NCBI GenBank assembly: GCA_013817465.1
Contig: JACDCP010000035.1
Location: 1-15,453, forward strand
Reading direction: 5' to 3'
Length of the DNA: 15,453 bases
Source: Gammaproteobacteria bacterium
Lineage (GTDB): Bacteria; Pseudomonadota; Gammaproteobacteria; Steroidobacterales; JACDCP01
The position numbers and the translations under genes are program-made. This document shows positions 6,866 to 12,232 of the stretch, piece after piece; position 1 is the first letter of the stretch, and every line of letters starts with the position of its first letter. The notes below the pieces were generated by a model. It was not told where the DNA came from. It ran no database searches and was given only the letters and a program-made list of their open reading frames with translations.

Positions 6866-7426
6866 TCATGCGTCGCCACCCAGACGCTCAAGCTTCCGGT
6901 TCGCTAGGCGGTCTTTGACAAGCTTGCTGACGCGAAGCGGTAGCGTGCGCGCGATCAAAGGCAGCGCCTGACGCACGTCACCGGCGTCCTGCATAGCTTC
7001 GTAGTGTTCGGCGAAGCGCCGCTCTACGAAACACAGCTTGTCGGTAGCGGTCTCGTACAGCACCGCGTAGCCGCCGATCGCGCGTACCGCGCGGTCGACG
7101 AGCTCGTCGCCGCTGGTGACGCCTTCGCCGCTGACCTGCCCACAGCGGTATGCGCCAGCGCTCGAGTCCATCGCTCGTTGCCAAGCCTCGCCGGGAGTGG
7201 GGCGGCCGGCCTTGCGCAACTGTTCGAAGTCGTAGGGCGTCGGCATGAACTGGCAGGATTTCAGCAAGTGCCCGGAGGCTTGTCTGAAATCCTCGATCGT
7301 CCAGTCCCCGCGCATGGTCGACCACCACAGGTCAAGCGCCTCGTCGGTCAACTCGCCCTTACCCGGCTTGATTGCTGCAAGTCCGTTCAGCACACGGACG
7401 AATTCGGGCCGGTCAGTGCTCAGCAT
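6866..7426 (-). CDS. P-like phage replication protein, putative helicase loader (186 aa)
   Basis: 186 residues from the ATG at 7426, which has AGGAG seven bases upstream; the longer open frame to 7912 is out-of-frame reading of the O-like gene and is rejected. The N-terminal part (PEFVRVLNGLAAIKPGK, LTDEALDLWWSTMRGDWTIE, FRQASGHLLKSCQFMPTPYD) has the pattern of phage P-like proteins that bring the host DnaB helicase to the phage origin. The C-terminal part ends in a basic helix (LRVSKLVKDRLANRKLERL). The start overlaps the last 14 bases of the O-like gene, the classic O-P arrangement, so coupling is expected. The family call is by order and pattern; helicase loading itself is inferred. Confidence 0.65.
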   Translation of the reverse strand: MLSTDRPEFVRVLNGLAAIKPGKGELTDEALDLWWSTMRGDWTIEDFRQASGHLLKSCQFMPTPYDFEQLRKAGRPTPGEAWQRAMDSSAGAYRCGQVSGEGVTSGDELVDRAVRAIGGYAVLYETATDKLCFVERRFAEHYEAMQDAGDVRQALPLIARTLPLRVSKLVKDRLANRKLERLGGDA

Positions 7427-8444
7427 CGAGCGTCTCCTGTTTTTCGAGCCAGCGTTTCGAGTTCTCGATGTTGCGGTCCTGATGGGCCTGCGCTTTGGTG
7501 GGCGGCGGCTGCCACGGATTGCGGAAATTATCCGCGGCTTCCTTGCCAACGAAGCTCGCCGCCTGCTTGACGAACTCGGTGCCCTCCTTGCCGAGTGCGC
7601 GGACATACGCCGCATAACGCCGCACGGCGTCGAGGATCTCCGGCCAGGTGTGCCCCTCGCGAAGGCGGGCGGCGATCGCTTGTCGTGCTTGCTGCCAGCG
7701 CTGGTCACCGCCCGCTCGCCGCGGATAGGTCTGCCGGAATCGATCGAACTCGGGCTCGCAAGGGTTCCCCGCGGCAGGTGGCCGCTCGGGCTTGCGAGGG
7801 TTCCCGGTTCCGAACTCGGGCTCACGAGGGTTCCCGGCGACGCGACGACGCTCGGGCTCGTGAGGGTTCCCCGTTCGGTGTGATGCTGGACTTGCGTGTG
7901 ATGGTCCTGCACGGGCAGGCTGAGCGCCGTTTCGGCGCGAACCTGCCGTAGGATCCAACTCTGAGCGAAGCGAAGAGTATTCAGGATTCAGAGAAGAGGG
8001 ATTCAGAGAAGAGGGATTCAGAGCGGGCTGGGACGTGCCTGGGTGCGGCTCAGCCTTGGGCCAAGCCGTGCCTGGGTGCGGCTCAGCCTTGGGCCAAGCC
8101 GTGCCTGGGTGCGGCTCAGCCTTGGGGGCGGGTGGAATGGTGCTTGGAAGCTCCCTATGGTGCGGCTTCTGATGCCTGATAAAGCTCGGTATCCAGATGT
8201 AGGCCGCGCCTGCAACCTCATAACGGACGATCAATCTCTGGTCCGCGAGCTGCTGCAATAGCGGGGCAACGTCGATGGTGTCGGCCGGGAACAGCTGTAT
8301 CTTGATCTTCTTCGGCCGGTCCTCGAGGCGCCCTTCCCGGTCCGCCATGCACCACAGGCCGGCGAACAGCAAACGAGACTCGATCGGCAGCTCGGCGAGC
8401 TGCTCGTTCTGAAAAAATCCCGGTTTCAGGTTTCGCGCCCTCAT
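7413..8444 (-). CDS. O-like replication initiator with repeat-rich linker (343 aa)
   Basis: 343 residues from the ATG at 8444 (ribosome site GAGGGTGGA); an ATG at 8480 lies inside the SSB-like gene and is rejected. Residues 1 to about 95 (MRARNLKPGFFQNEQLAELP, RLLFAGLWCMADREGRLEDR) are the winged-helix N-terminal domain of phage replication initiators. Residues about 107-232 are a low-complexity linker made of KAEPHPGTAWP units, SLNPS units and GNPREPE units. The C-terminal domain (FDRFRQTYPRRAGGDQRWQQ, WPEILDAVRRYAAYVRALG, NPWQPP) follows the 'F..F...YP' pattern typical for these proteins. The linker DNA carries iteron-like repeats, as lambda O carries ori. Starts 7 bases after the SSB-like stop. 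Confidence 0.75.
   Translation of the reverse strand: MRARNLKPGFFQNEQLAELPIESRLLFAGLWCMADREGRLEDRPKKIKIQLFPADTIDVAPLLQQLADQRLIVRYEVAGAAYIWIPSFIRHQKPHHRELPSTIPPAPKAEPHPGTAWPKAEPHPGTAWPKAEPHPGTSQPALNPSSLNPSSLNPEYSSLRSELDPTAGSRRNGAQPARAGPSHASPASHRTGNPHEPERRRVAGNPREPEFGTGNPRKPERPPAAGNPCEPEFDRFRQTYPRRAGGDQRWQQARQAIAARLREGHTWPEILDAVRRYAAYVRALGKEGTEFVKQAASFVGKEAADNFRNPWQPPPTKAQAHQDRNIENSKRWLEKQETLDAEH
7749..7871. repeat. Four 21-bp iterons inside the O-like gene
   Basis: Plus-strand copies of CTCGGGCTCGYGAGGGTTCC start at 7749, 7785, 7815 and 7851, with 9-15 bp of unrelated sequence between them; the first has GCAAGGG in place of GYGAGGG. The core CTCGYGAG is palindromic. They encode the GNPREPE-type units of the initiator linker. 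Number, size and in-gene position resemble the four iterons of lambda ori. Confidence 0.65.
7914..7947. other. 34-bp hairpin between iterons and purine-rich repeats
   Basis: GGCAGG (7914-7919) pairs with CCTGCC (7942-7947) and, inside it, GCGCCG (7924-7929) pairs with CGGCGC (7933-7938) around a TTT loop. It sits inside the coding sequence of the initiator, between the two repeat types. Confidence 0.55.
7984..8126. repeat. 15-bp purine-rich and 33-bp direct repeats in the O-like gene
   Basis: GGATTCAGAGAAGAG repeats 2.7 times at 7984-8023; this stretch and its left flank are clearly poorer in G+C than the surroundings and strongly purine-biased on the plus strand. Next to it a 33-bp unit beginning GTGCCTGGGTGCGGCTCAGC occurs at 8035-8067, 8068-8100 and 8101-8126 (partial), the copies being identical. 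Together with the iterons and hairpin they form a candidate replication origin. Confidence 0.7.
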
Positions 8445-8451
8445 TCCACCC

Positions 8452-9054
8452 TCAGAATGGAATGTCGTCGTCGAAGTCATCTAACCCGACCGATCTCGCC
8501 GGGTCCGGTGGTGCGGCCTGGCCGTCGCGCACCTTCTGCTGCAGCCATTCCGGCAGCTCGTCGAACAGCGCCCGCTCATCCGGCGAGTACTTCACCAGCG
8601 CCCGCTCCGCCTTCGGTCGCGTTACACCTCGCGGTAGCCCCATCACTCCGTTCAAGTTGGCGTACACCCGCCCGTCTGCGCCAGTGGAGTGGGTCACCAT
8701 CAACTGGCAGGCGGCGCCGAGGATCTGCAGCACATCAAAGCCGGCCAGCTCTTCGGCGCTGAACGCCCGCCCACGCCAGGCCTCCAGATCGCGGCGCAGC
8801 TTCGCCTTCTGACTCAGGCTCGAGGTGTAGAACTTGCCGATTTGCGCCGGACCCTGGTGCTCGTTCATGTCCGCGCCGGTCCATGAGATCCGCTCGCCGG
8901 GCACCTCCCAGCGAATGTAGAGCTTCGAGCGTGCCTTGAAGCGCCCGCCTGGCTGGATGCCGCAATCGCAGACCAGGTTGCACACCGCGACGTGTACCCC
9001 TTCCGCGAGTGGTGTGAAATCGCCGCCGCCACTGTCCCGTACGATCAAAGGCAT
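8452..9054 (-). CDS. Phage SSB-like protein with DDIPF tail (200 aa)
   Basis: 200 residues from the ATG at 9054 (MPLIVRDSGGGDFTPLAEGV); a longer frame to 9102 lacks support. The pattern 'GGGDFxxxxxGxHxAVC', IRWEVPGERISW, IGKFYTSSLSQKAKLRRDLE, WRGRAFSAEELAGFDVLQIL and VYANLNGVMGLPRG is that of a phage-encoded single-strand DNA-binding protein family near replication or recombination genes. The C-terminus DDFDDDIPF is the acidic 'DDIPF' tip by which SSB proteins recruit host replication and repair partners. Only 7 bases separate its stop from the initiator start. Probable role: coats single-stranded phage DNA and loads partners. DNA binding is inferred; the tip is seen. Confidence 0.75.
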   Translation of the reverse strand: MPLIVRDSGGGDFTPLAEGVHVAVCNLVCDCGIQPGGRFKARSKLYIRWEVPGERISWTGADMNEHQGPAQIGKFYTSSLSQKAKLRRDLEAWRGRAFSAEELAGFDVLQILGAACQLMVTHSTGADGRVYANLNGVMGLPRGVTRPKAERALVKYSPDERALFDELPEWLQQKVRDGQAAPPDPARSVGLDDFDDDIPF

Positions 9055-9064
9055 GCGCTTTCTC

Positions 9065-9391
9065 TCAGATGCTCTCGAAGCGGCCGCAGCGCAGGTGCCC
9101 ACGCCAGCCGAACTGCCGCAGTTGGTGCGGTTTCGCGTGGATCTCAGGCTCGAGAGTCGGCTGCTCGTCGCTGCCGGAGCGGGTCCAGCAGCGACCGCGA
9201 CTCGGATCGAGATTGCAGAGCATCAGTCCGGCGCCTGGCAGCCGCACGATTACTCCGCGGATGGCGCCGTCGAAGCTGGCGGCCTGGTACCAAAACGCGC
9301 CGGCGCGCTGCCCCTCGGGCGCATAGATGTCGTTGACACGAAATGCATCGACCGACTCGCGGTTGTAGGAGTGCTTATGAGGGACCTGCAC
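9065..9391 (-). CDS. DUF6527-like hypothetical phage protein (108 aa)
   Basis: 108 residues, start taken as GTG at 9391 because no early ATG exists. The C-terminal half (GLMLCNLDPSRGRCW, EQPTLEPEIHAKP, FGWRGHLRCGRFESI) follows the 'W..... xxPTxxPSI ... GWxGxxxxGxF' pattern of DUF6527 proteins, small phage-borne proteins of unknown function. The N-terminal region reads YNRESVDAFRVNDIYAPEGQ. The usual CPCGC cluster of the family is reduced here to isolated cysteines, so a metal site is doubtful. It ends 10 bases before the SSB-like gene. Confidence 0.5.
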   Translation of the reverse strand: MQVPHKHSYNRESVDAFRVNDIYAPEGQRAGAFWYQAASFDGAIRGVIVRLPGAGLMLCNLDPSRGRCWTRSGSDEQPTLEPEIHAKPHQLRQFGWRGHLRCGRFESI

Positions 9392-9456
9392 GACGCTTTC
9401 AGCTCAGCCTGGCATCGCAGGCAGCTCGGCGGGCAGGCTCCATCTGTTCGATTCCC

Positions 9457-9723
9457 TCATCTTCCCTGCGATTCCCTCGGATTCCCTCGCGCGCCGCCCG
9501 CACTCCCTGAGGTGCCCTCGCCGATGGCGTGCAGGCCCTCGGCCCGCAGGCGCTGGTCCAATACTCTGGCGACATGGATCTGCTCGGTCGCCCATTCGTG
9601 AAGCACCTCACGCGCGATCTCGCTCCGGTCGCGCCCGGTCACGCGGTTAATGGCCTCGAGCACGGCATCCGTCTCGGCCGTGACCTTGCCGCGGAAATCC
9701 TTGAGGCCCCCGTTGCCGTTCAA
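9457..9723 (-). CDS. Small ribbon-helix-helix-like phage protein (about 88 aa)
   Basis: The core LKDFRGKVTAETDAVLEAIN, RVTGRDRSEIAREVLHEWAT, EQIHVARVLDQRLRAEGL has the strand-helix-helix pattern of ribbon-helix-helix proteins (strand FRGKVT, helix ETDAVLEAINRVTG, 'RDRSEIAREVLHEW'). The start is uncertain: I use TTG at 9723, which overlaps the cro stop as TTGA; a GTG at 9819 would run through cro. The last 20 residues are Gly/Arg-rich and low in complexity. Immediately downstream of cro, so an early regulator or accessory replication factor is plausible. Confidence 0.55.
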   Translation of the reverse strand: MNGNGGLKDFRGKVTAETDAVLEAINRVTGRDRSEIAREVLHEWATEQIHVARVLDQRLRAEGLHAIGEGTSGSAGGARGNPRESQGR

Positions 9724-9905
9724 GCGACTGCAGACGAACGCGGCGAATCGGCCTTCAACGCGCCATCGGTAATGCGCTCGAGCTGGTATTGGCGAAGTTC
9801 CGGCACCGTCTTCCCCCACAGATAGACCGCGCCTCGCGTAATGCCGAGCGCGGCAGCGAGCTTCTGTACGCCGCCGAAGTGATCAATTGCAGCCTGCGTG
9901 CGCAT
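9720..9905 (-). CDS. cro: Cro-family early repressor (61 aa)
   Basis: 61 residues beginning MRTQAAIDHFGGVQKLAAAL. The segment QKLAAALGITRGAVYLWGKT (about 14-33) is a helix-turn-helix with the 'GITxxAVxxWG' signature of Cro, and VPELRQYQLERITDGALKAD is the typical Cro C-terminal part. First gene of the leftward early operon and divergent from the repressor gene. The -10 box of PR ends only 9 bases before the ATG and no Shine-Dalgarno is visible, so the mRNA may be nearly leaderless. Expected role: turns down PR and the repressor gene during lytic growth by binding the same operators. Confidence 0.85.
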   Translation of the reverse strand: MRTQAAIDHFGGVQKLAAALGITRGAVYLWGKTVPELRQYQLERITDGALKADSPRSSAVA

Positions 9906-9914
9906 GTGCGCGAC

Positions 9915-9942
9915 TGTATAGCAGGCTAAACGGCAGCGTCAA
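9915..9942 (-). promoter_or_regulatory. PR, leftward early promoter
   Basis: On the minus strand TTGACG (9942-9937) and TATACA (9920-9915) are separated by 16 bp. OR1 overlaps the -10 and spacer, OR2 overlaps the -35. PL has the same spacing and nearly the same boxes. Confidence 0.75.
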
Positions 9943-9978
9943 GCACCCTAACCGGCACAGCCGTTAAGTTTGCTATAC
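9916..9978. promoter_or_regulatory. Right operator: three repressor/Cro sites OR1-OR3
   Basis: OR1 GTATAGCAGGCTAAAC (9916-9931), OR2 GTCAAGCACCCTAACC (9938-9953) and OR3 GTTAAGTTTGCTATAC (9963-9978, the reverse of GTATAGCAAACTTAAC). The consensus is a dyad, GTWTAGC-N2-GCTAWAC. OR1 to OR2 is 22 bp start to start and OR2 to OR3 25 bp, about two helical turns. OR3 covers TTAAGT (9964-9969), a possible -10 of the repressor promoter. Confidence 0.75.
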
Positions 9979-9980
9979 AT

Positions 9981-10316
9981 ATGGAGACTCCAACAACACG
10001 GGGGGAGCGTGTCCGCGAAGCTATTGCGGCGACCGGGAAAAAACCGGCCGAGGTCGCTCGCTCGCTCCATCTGACTCGCGGGGCCGTCGGTCAGTGGTTG
10101 AGCGGAGACACGAAAAACCTGAAGGGAGAGAATCTGCTCGGCTTGGCCAGGCTGAGCGGTTATGAGGTCCAGTGGATCTTGTACGGCCGCGGCCCGAAAT
10201 TCTCGCCGAACATGGATGACACGACGTTTCAGGAGCTGGTGGAGACCATCACCGACCTGACCGAAGAACAGCAACGGGAAGTGCTGGAGTTCGCCAAGTT
10301 CAAGAGGGCATCATAG
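9981..10316 (+). CDS. Small XRE-type phage repressor without S24 domain (111 aa)
   Basis: 111 residues. ERVREAIAATGKKPAEVARS, LHLTRGAVGQWLSGDTKNLK (about 9-48) is a lambda-type XRE helix-turn-helix, followed by LLGLARLSGYEVQWILYGRG, the usual end of the domain. The rest (TFQELVETITDLTEEQQREV, LEFAKFKRAS) is a short helical dimerisation tail; no LexA/CI-type S24 peptidase with its Ser-Lys pair follows. The ATG directly abuts OR3 and lacks a Shine-Dalgarno, so translation may be from a leaderless mRNA as for lambda cI. Expected role: holds PR and PL shut in the lysogen. Induction probably needs an antirepressor or other signal instead of RecA-stimulated self-cleavage. Confidence 0.8.
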   Translation: METPTTRGERVREAIAATGKKPAEVARSLHLTRGAVGQWLSGDTKNLKGENLLGLARLSGYEVQWILYGRGPKFSPNMDDTTFQELVETITDLTEEQQREVLEFAKFKRAS

Positions 10317-10327
10317 GTAAGGCGCCG

Positions 10328-10735
10328 ATGCGAGTTTTGCTGCTGGTACTGCTGGCCTGCGTGACCTCTGGCTGCTACTGGGCGGAGCGGCACGAGCGAA
10401 GGGCTGAGGGGATTCGTGCTGCTCAAGAATTTCAGCGCACCGTTCCAGTCTGTATAACCGACGACGAATGCGACAGAAAATGGGCGTTTGCCAGGCGGTG
10501 GGTACTCGATAATTCCGGTTACAAGATTCAACATTATTCCGATGACTACATCGAGACCTTCAACATCCGCGACATCGCTGCGACCCGCCTGTGGGTGCGG
10601 GTGACGAGGGAGCCGGCGGAATACGACGACAGCTATCGTATCTTGGTCGAGCTCGGCTGCAACAATCCCCTCGGCTGCAACATGGAGCTTCCTGAGGCCA
10701 GGCAGCGATTCAACGATTATGTAAACTCCCACTGA
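10328..10735 (+). CDS. Lipoprotein encoded behind the repressor, candidate lysogenic-conversion factor (135 aa)
   Basis: 135 residues. MRVLLLVLLACVTSGC is a lipoprotein signal with lipobox VTSGC (Cys16), so the mature protein would be lipidated; residue +2 is Tyr, so outer-membrane sorting is expected in Gram-negatives. The mature part has the pattern CITDDECDRKWAFARRWVLD, NSGYKIQHYSDDYIETFN, LGCNNPLGCNMELPEA, which I associate with a widespread family of small lipoproteins of unknown function; conserved cysteines likely form disulfides. It starts 11 bases after the repressor stop with AAGG before the ATG, so it is probably co-expressed with the repressor in the lysogen. The gene is poorer in G+C than its neighbours, which suggests separate acquisition. 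Superinfection exclusion or surface change are guesses. Confidence 0.75.
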   Translation: MRVLLLVLLACVTSGCYWAERHERRAEGIRAAQEFQRTVPVCITDDECDRKWAFARRWVLDNSGYKIQHYSDDYIETFNIRDIAATRLWVRVTREPAEYDDSYRILVELGCNNPLGCNMELPEARQRFNDYVNSH

Positions 10736-10784
10736 CCCGATCGACCAAAGTCATTCACCGAATGTGACCAGCATCACGCTGCAC

Positions 10785-10823
10785 GTATAGTGCGCTTGAC
10801 AGCCTAGTTTAGCGTGCTATACA
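10785..10823 (+). promoter_or_regulatory. PL-like rightward promoter with two repressor operators
   Basis: TTGACA (10796-10801), 16-bp spacer, TATACA (10818-10823). OL1 is GTTTAGCGTGCTATAC (10807-10822), the reverse complement of which differs from OR1 at a single position. OL2 is GTATAGTGCGCTTGAC (10785-10800), 22 bp upstream and covering the -35. Upstream, 10736-10784, I see no gene. Confidence 0.75.
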
Positions 10824-10858
10824 GTCCCTCTCGCCGCATGGGAAACAGGGGAGAGGGG

Positions 10859-11083
10859 ATGAATCACACACGCTTATCGGACGCCGCTACCCGGCGACGT
10901 ATTGCCCGCTGCCCGCTTACCGGGTTTCGGCACTTTTCACCGCCCGCCGCCCACCGACCGCCCACCGGCCTGCCATCTGCTGAGGGTTCGCTGGGCAGCG
11001 AATCCGGGCTTTGGCGGATCATTCGTACTAACGACGTACGGGTCGGCTCGCCGCCGTCGCCCGCCCGGGGGAGGAATGCATGA
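10859..11083 (+). CDS. Hypothetical first ORF of the rightward operon (74 aa)
   Basis: 74 residues from the ATG at 10859, preceded by GGGGAGAGGGG. The N-terminus reads MNHTRLSDAATRRRIARCPL; the rest is rich in Pro, Arg and Ser and looks little like a folded protein. Its TGA overlaps the ATG of the next gene as ATGA, and it lies about 30 bases after the expected PL start, which supports translation. It could be a leader ORF. No family recognised. Confidence 0.4.
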   Translation: MNHTRLSDAATRRRIARCPLTGFRHFSPPAAHRPPTGLPSAEGSLGSESGLWRIIRTNDVRVGSPPSPARGRNA

Positions 11084-11382
11084 ACGGCGCCGGCAAGTCG
11101 GATCGCGGTTTGTGCGCCCCGGCGGACTCTCGGTACGCCGCCGAAGCCGCCGAAGCCGCCGAGCTCGACGCACTGCTCGCCAAGGTTCATCTCACGCCGA
11201 GCATCATGACCGCCGACCAGATCGGCCTGCTCTGCGAGCAGCTCAGCACCCAGCATTTTGAAGTTGTGGCCCGCGTTGACAGCGTGGGCGGCAACGTCGC
11301 TGTACTCCTGCACCGCGAGGATCGCAGGCAGGCCTTCATTCCGCATTACCTGCGCCGTCCGGCGCTGGAGGAGTCCCGATGA
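11080..11382 (+). CDS. Hypothetical early phage protein (100 aa)
   Basis: 100 residues, ribosome site GGGGGAGG five bases before the ATG. An Ala/Glu-rich helix (YAAEAAEAAELDALLAKV) is followed by TADQIGLLCEQLSTQHFEVV, ARVDSVGGNVAVLLHREDRR, which suggests a small alpha/beta protein. Both ends overlap neighbours by ATGA, so it is part of a coupled operon. No function recognised. Confidence 0.6.
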   Translation: MNGAGKSDRGLCAPADSRYAAEAAEAAELDALLAKVHLTPSIMTADQIGLLCEQLSTQHFEVVARVDSVGGNVAVLLHREDRRQAFIPHYLRRPALEESR

Positions 11383-11564
11383 AACTAGTCAGCAACCCGC
11401 CCGTCATGGGCACCGCCGCCCGGCACCTCGAGGTGCTGCTCGAGCACGTGCCGATCGTGCACCTGGTGCGGGCGCTCGCCGTGCGGGACCTGCGCATCGA
11501 TTGCCGGGCTGGTCACATGCGCATCGCAGGACGAGTCGTTGCCGTCCCGACGTCGTCCGTCTGA
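11379..11564 (+). CDS. Hypothetical small phage protein (61 aa)
   Basis: 61 residues (MKLVSNPPVMGTAARHLEVL, LEHVPIVHLVRALAVRDLRI). The ATG overlaps the preceding stop as ATGA, with GGAGGAG upstream. One amphipathic helix, then short strands (MRIAGRVVAV). No family recognised. Confidence 0.5.
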   Translation: MKLVSNPPVMGTAARHLEVLLEHVPIVHLVRALAVRDLRIDCRAGHMRIAGRVVAVPTSSV

Positions 11565-11587
11565 ATTTCACAAGAGGGGTACCGACC

Positions 11588-11749
11588 ATGAGTTACATCT
11601 ACGAACGCCGCCAGACCATTCGCGCACCCGGCCAGCCCGCGCCGCGCGTCGCGGCACGCAACGAGCGGGAAGCGCACTGGTTACTGCGCGACCCGCGCTC
11701 GCGCGCCGTCGGCGCCGAAGCACTGAGCAACCAACTCGGGCGCGCCTGA
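11588..11749 (+). CDS. Hypothetical small basic phage protein (53 aa)
   Basis: 53 residues, MSYIYERRQTIRAPGQPAPR onward, with AGAGGGG about eight bases upstream of the ATG. Rich in Arg, with a helical end (REAHWLLRDPRSRAVGAEAL). No family recognised. About 95 bases without a gene follow; they hold the palindrome GGCCCGGGCC and the ribosome site of the next gene. Confidence 0.45.
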   Translation: MSYIYERRQTIRAPGQPAPRVAARNEREAHWLLRDPRSRAVGAEALSNQLGRA

Positions 11750-11844
11750 CCCCCAACAGGCGCGCGCTCCGCATCGACGGGCGGCATGCGGAAAAGGCCT
11801 GGCCCGGGCCGTCGTCGAAGGGCACCTATCAGGGGAGAGAGCAC

Positions 11845-11976
11845 ATGAGCTACGAGGATATAGACGAACCGTTGTCGCTCCGGGAGCTGGCGAGCCTGCT
11901 GGGGATTTTCGCGGTGGTCACGCTCGCTTTGGCCGCTGCCCTGGTGTGGGCGCTGGTCGAGTTCGGCCCCACCTGA
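11845..11976 (+). CDS. Single-pass membrane microprotein (43 aa)
   Basis: 43 residues. The ATG at 11845 has AGGGGAGAG upstream, the best ribosome site of the operon. An acidic N-terminus (MSYEDIDEPLSLRELA) is followed by one hydrophobic helix from about 18 to 39 (LLGIFAVVTLALAAALVWAL) and a three-residue tail. No lipobox or cleavage site. It would sit in the inner membrane. Early, repressor-controlled expression would fit a host-takeover or exclusion microprotein; that is a guess. Confidence 0.6.
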   Translation: MSYEDIDEPLSLRELASLLGIFAVVTLALAAALVWALVEFGPT

Positions 11977-11986
11977 CACGAAAGAG

Positions 11987-12232
11987 ATGGATATACGCAT
12001 CGACAAACTGCTGCGGTGGAGCCAGCCGGTTGACGTCGAGACGTCGCGCGGTGTCGGCAGTTCTCGCATGGCGAATCCCACATCGGATTTCTGGGGGCTG
12101 TGGCGTGCGCACAAGCGGCAGCTGAAGGCGAACGGGATTCGTGTCGTGCGCAATCCGCACACCAACCGCTATCAGGTCTACTGGGATGAGCAGCCGCCCG
12201 TCCTGGCTCCGGATTGGACAGACGCCGCATGA
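11987..12232 (+). CDS. Hypothetical phage protein (81 aa)
   Basis: 81 residues. The middle and end, MANPTSDFWGLWRAHKRQLK, ANGIRVVRNPHTNRYQVYWD, read as a helix followed by a beta-hairpin. The start is the ATG at 11987 with weak AAAGAG before it; an in-frame ATG at the MANPT position is possible. Its stop overlaps the next ATG. No family recognised. Confidence 0.55.
   Translation: MDIRIDKLLRWSQPVDVETSRGVGSSRMANPTSDFWGLWRAHKRQLKANGIRVVRNPHTNRYQVYWDEQPPVLAPDWTDAA

Noticed and set aside
7427..7912. Long N-terminal extension of the P-like protein
   Set aside because: It is out-of-frame reading of the O-like gene, low in complexity, while the ATG at 7426 has a good ribosome site.
7984..8126. CRISPR-like array from the regular repeats
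   Set aside because: The 33-bp and 15-bp repeats are contiguous without unique spacers and lie in frame within a replication gene.
9446..9490. Repeats of GAGGGAATC near the end of the ribbon-helix-helix-like gene as extra origin iterons
   Set aside because: They share only the short CGAGGG core with the 21-bp iterons and lie in the opposite orientation; the likeness is too weak to call.
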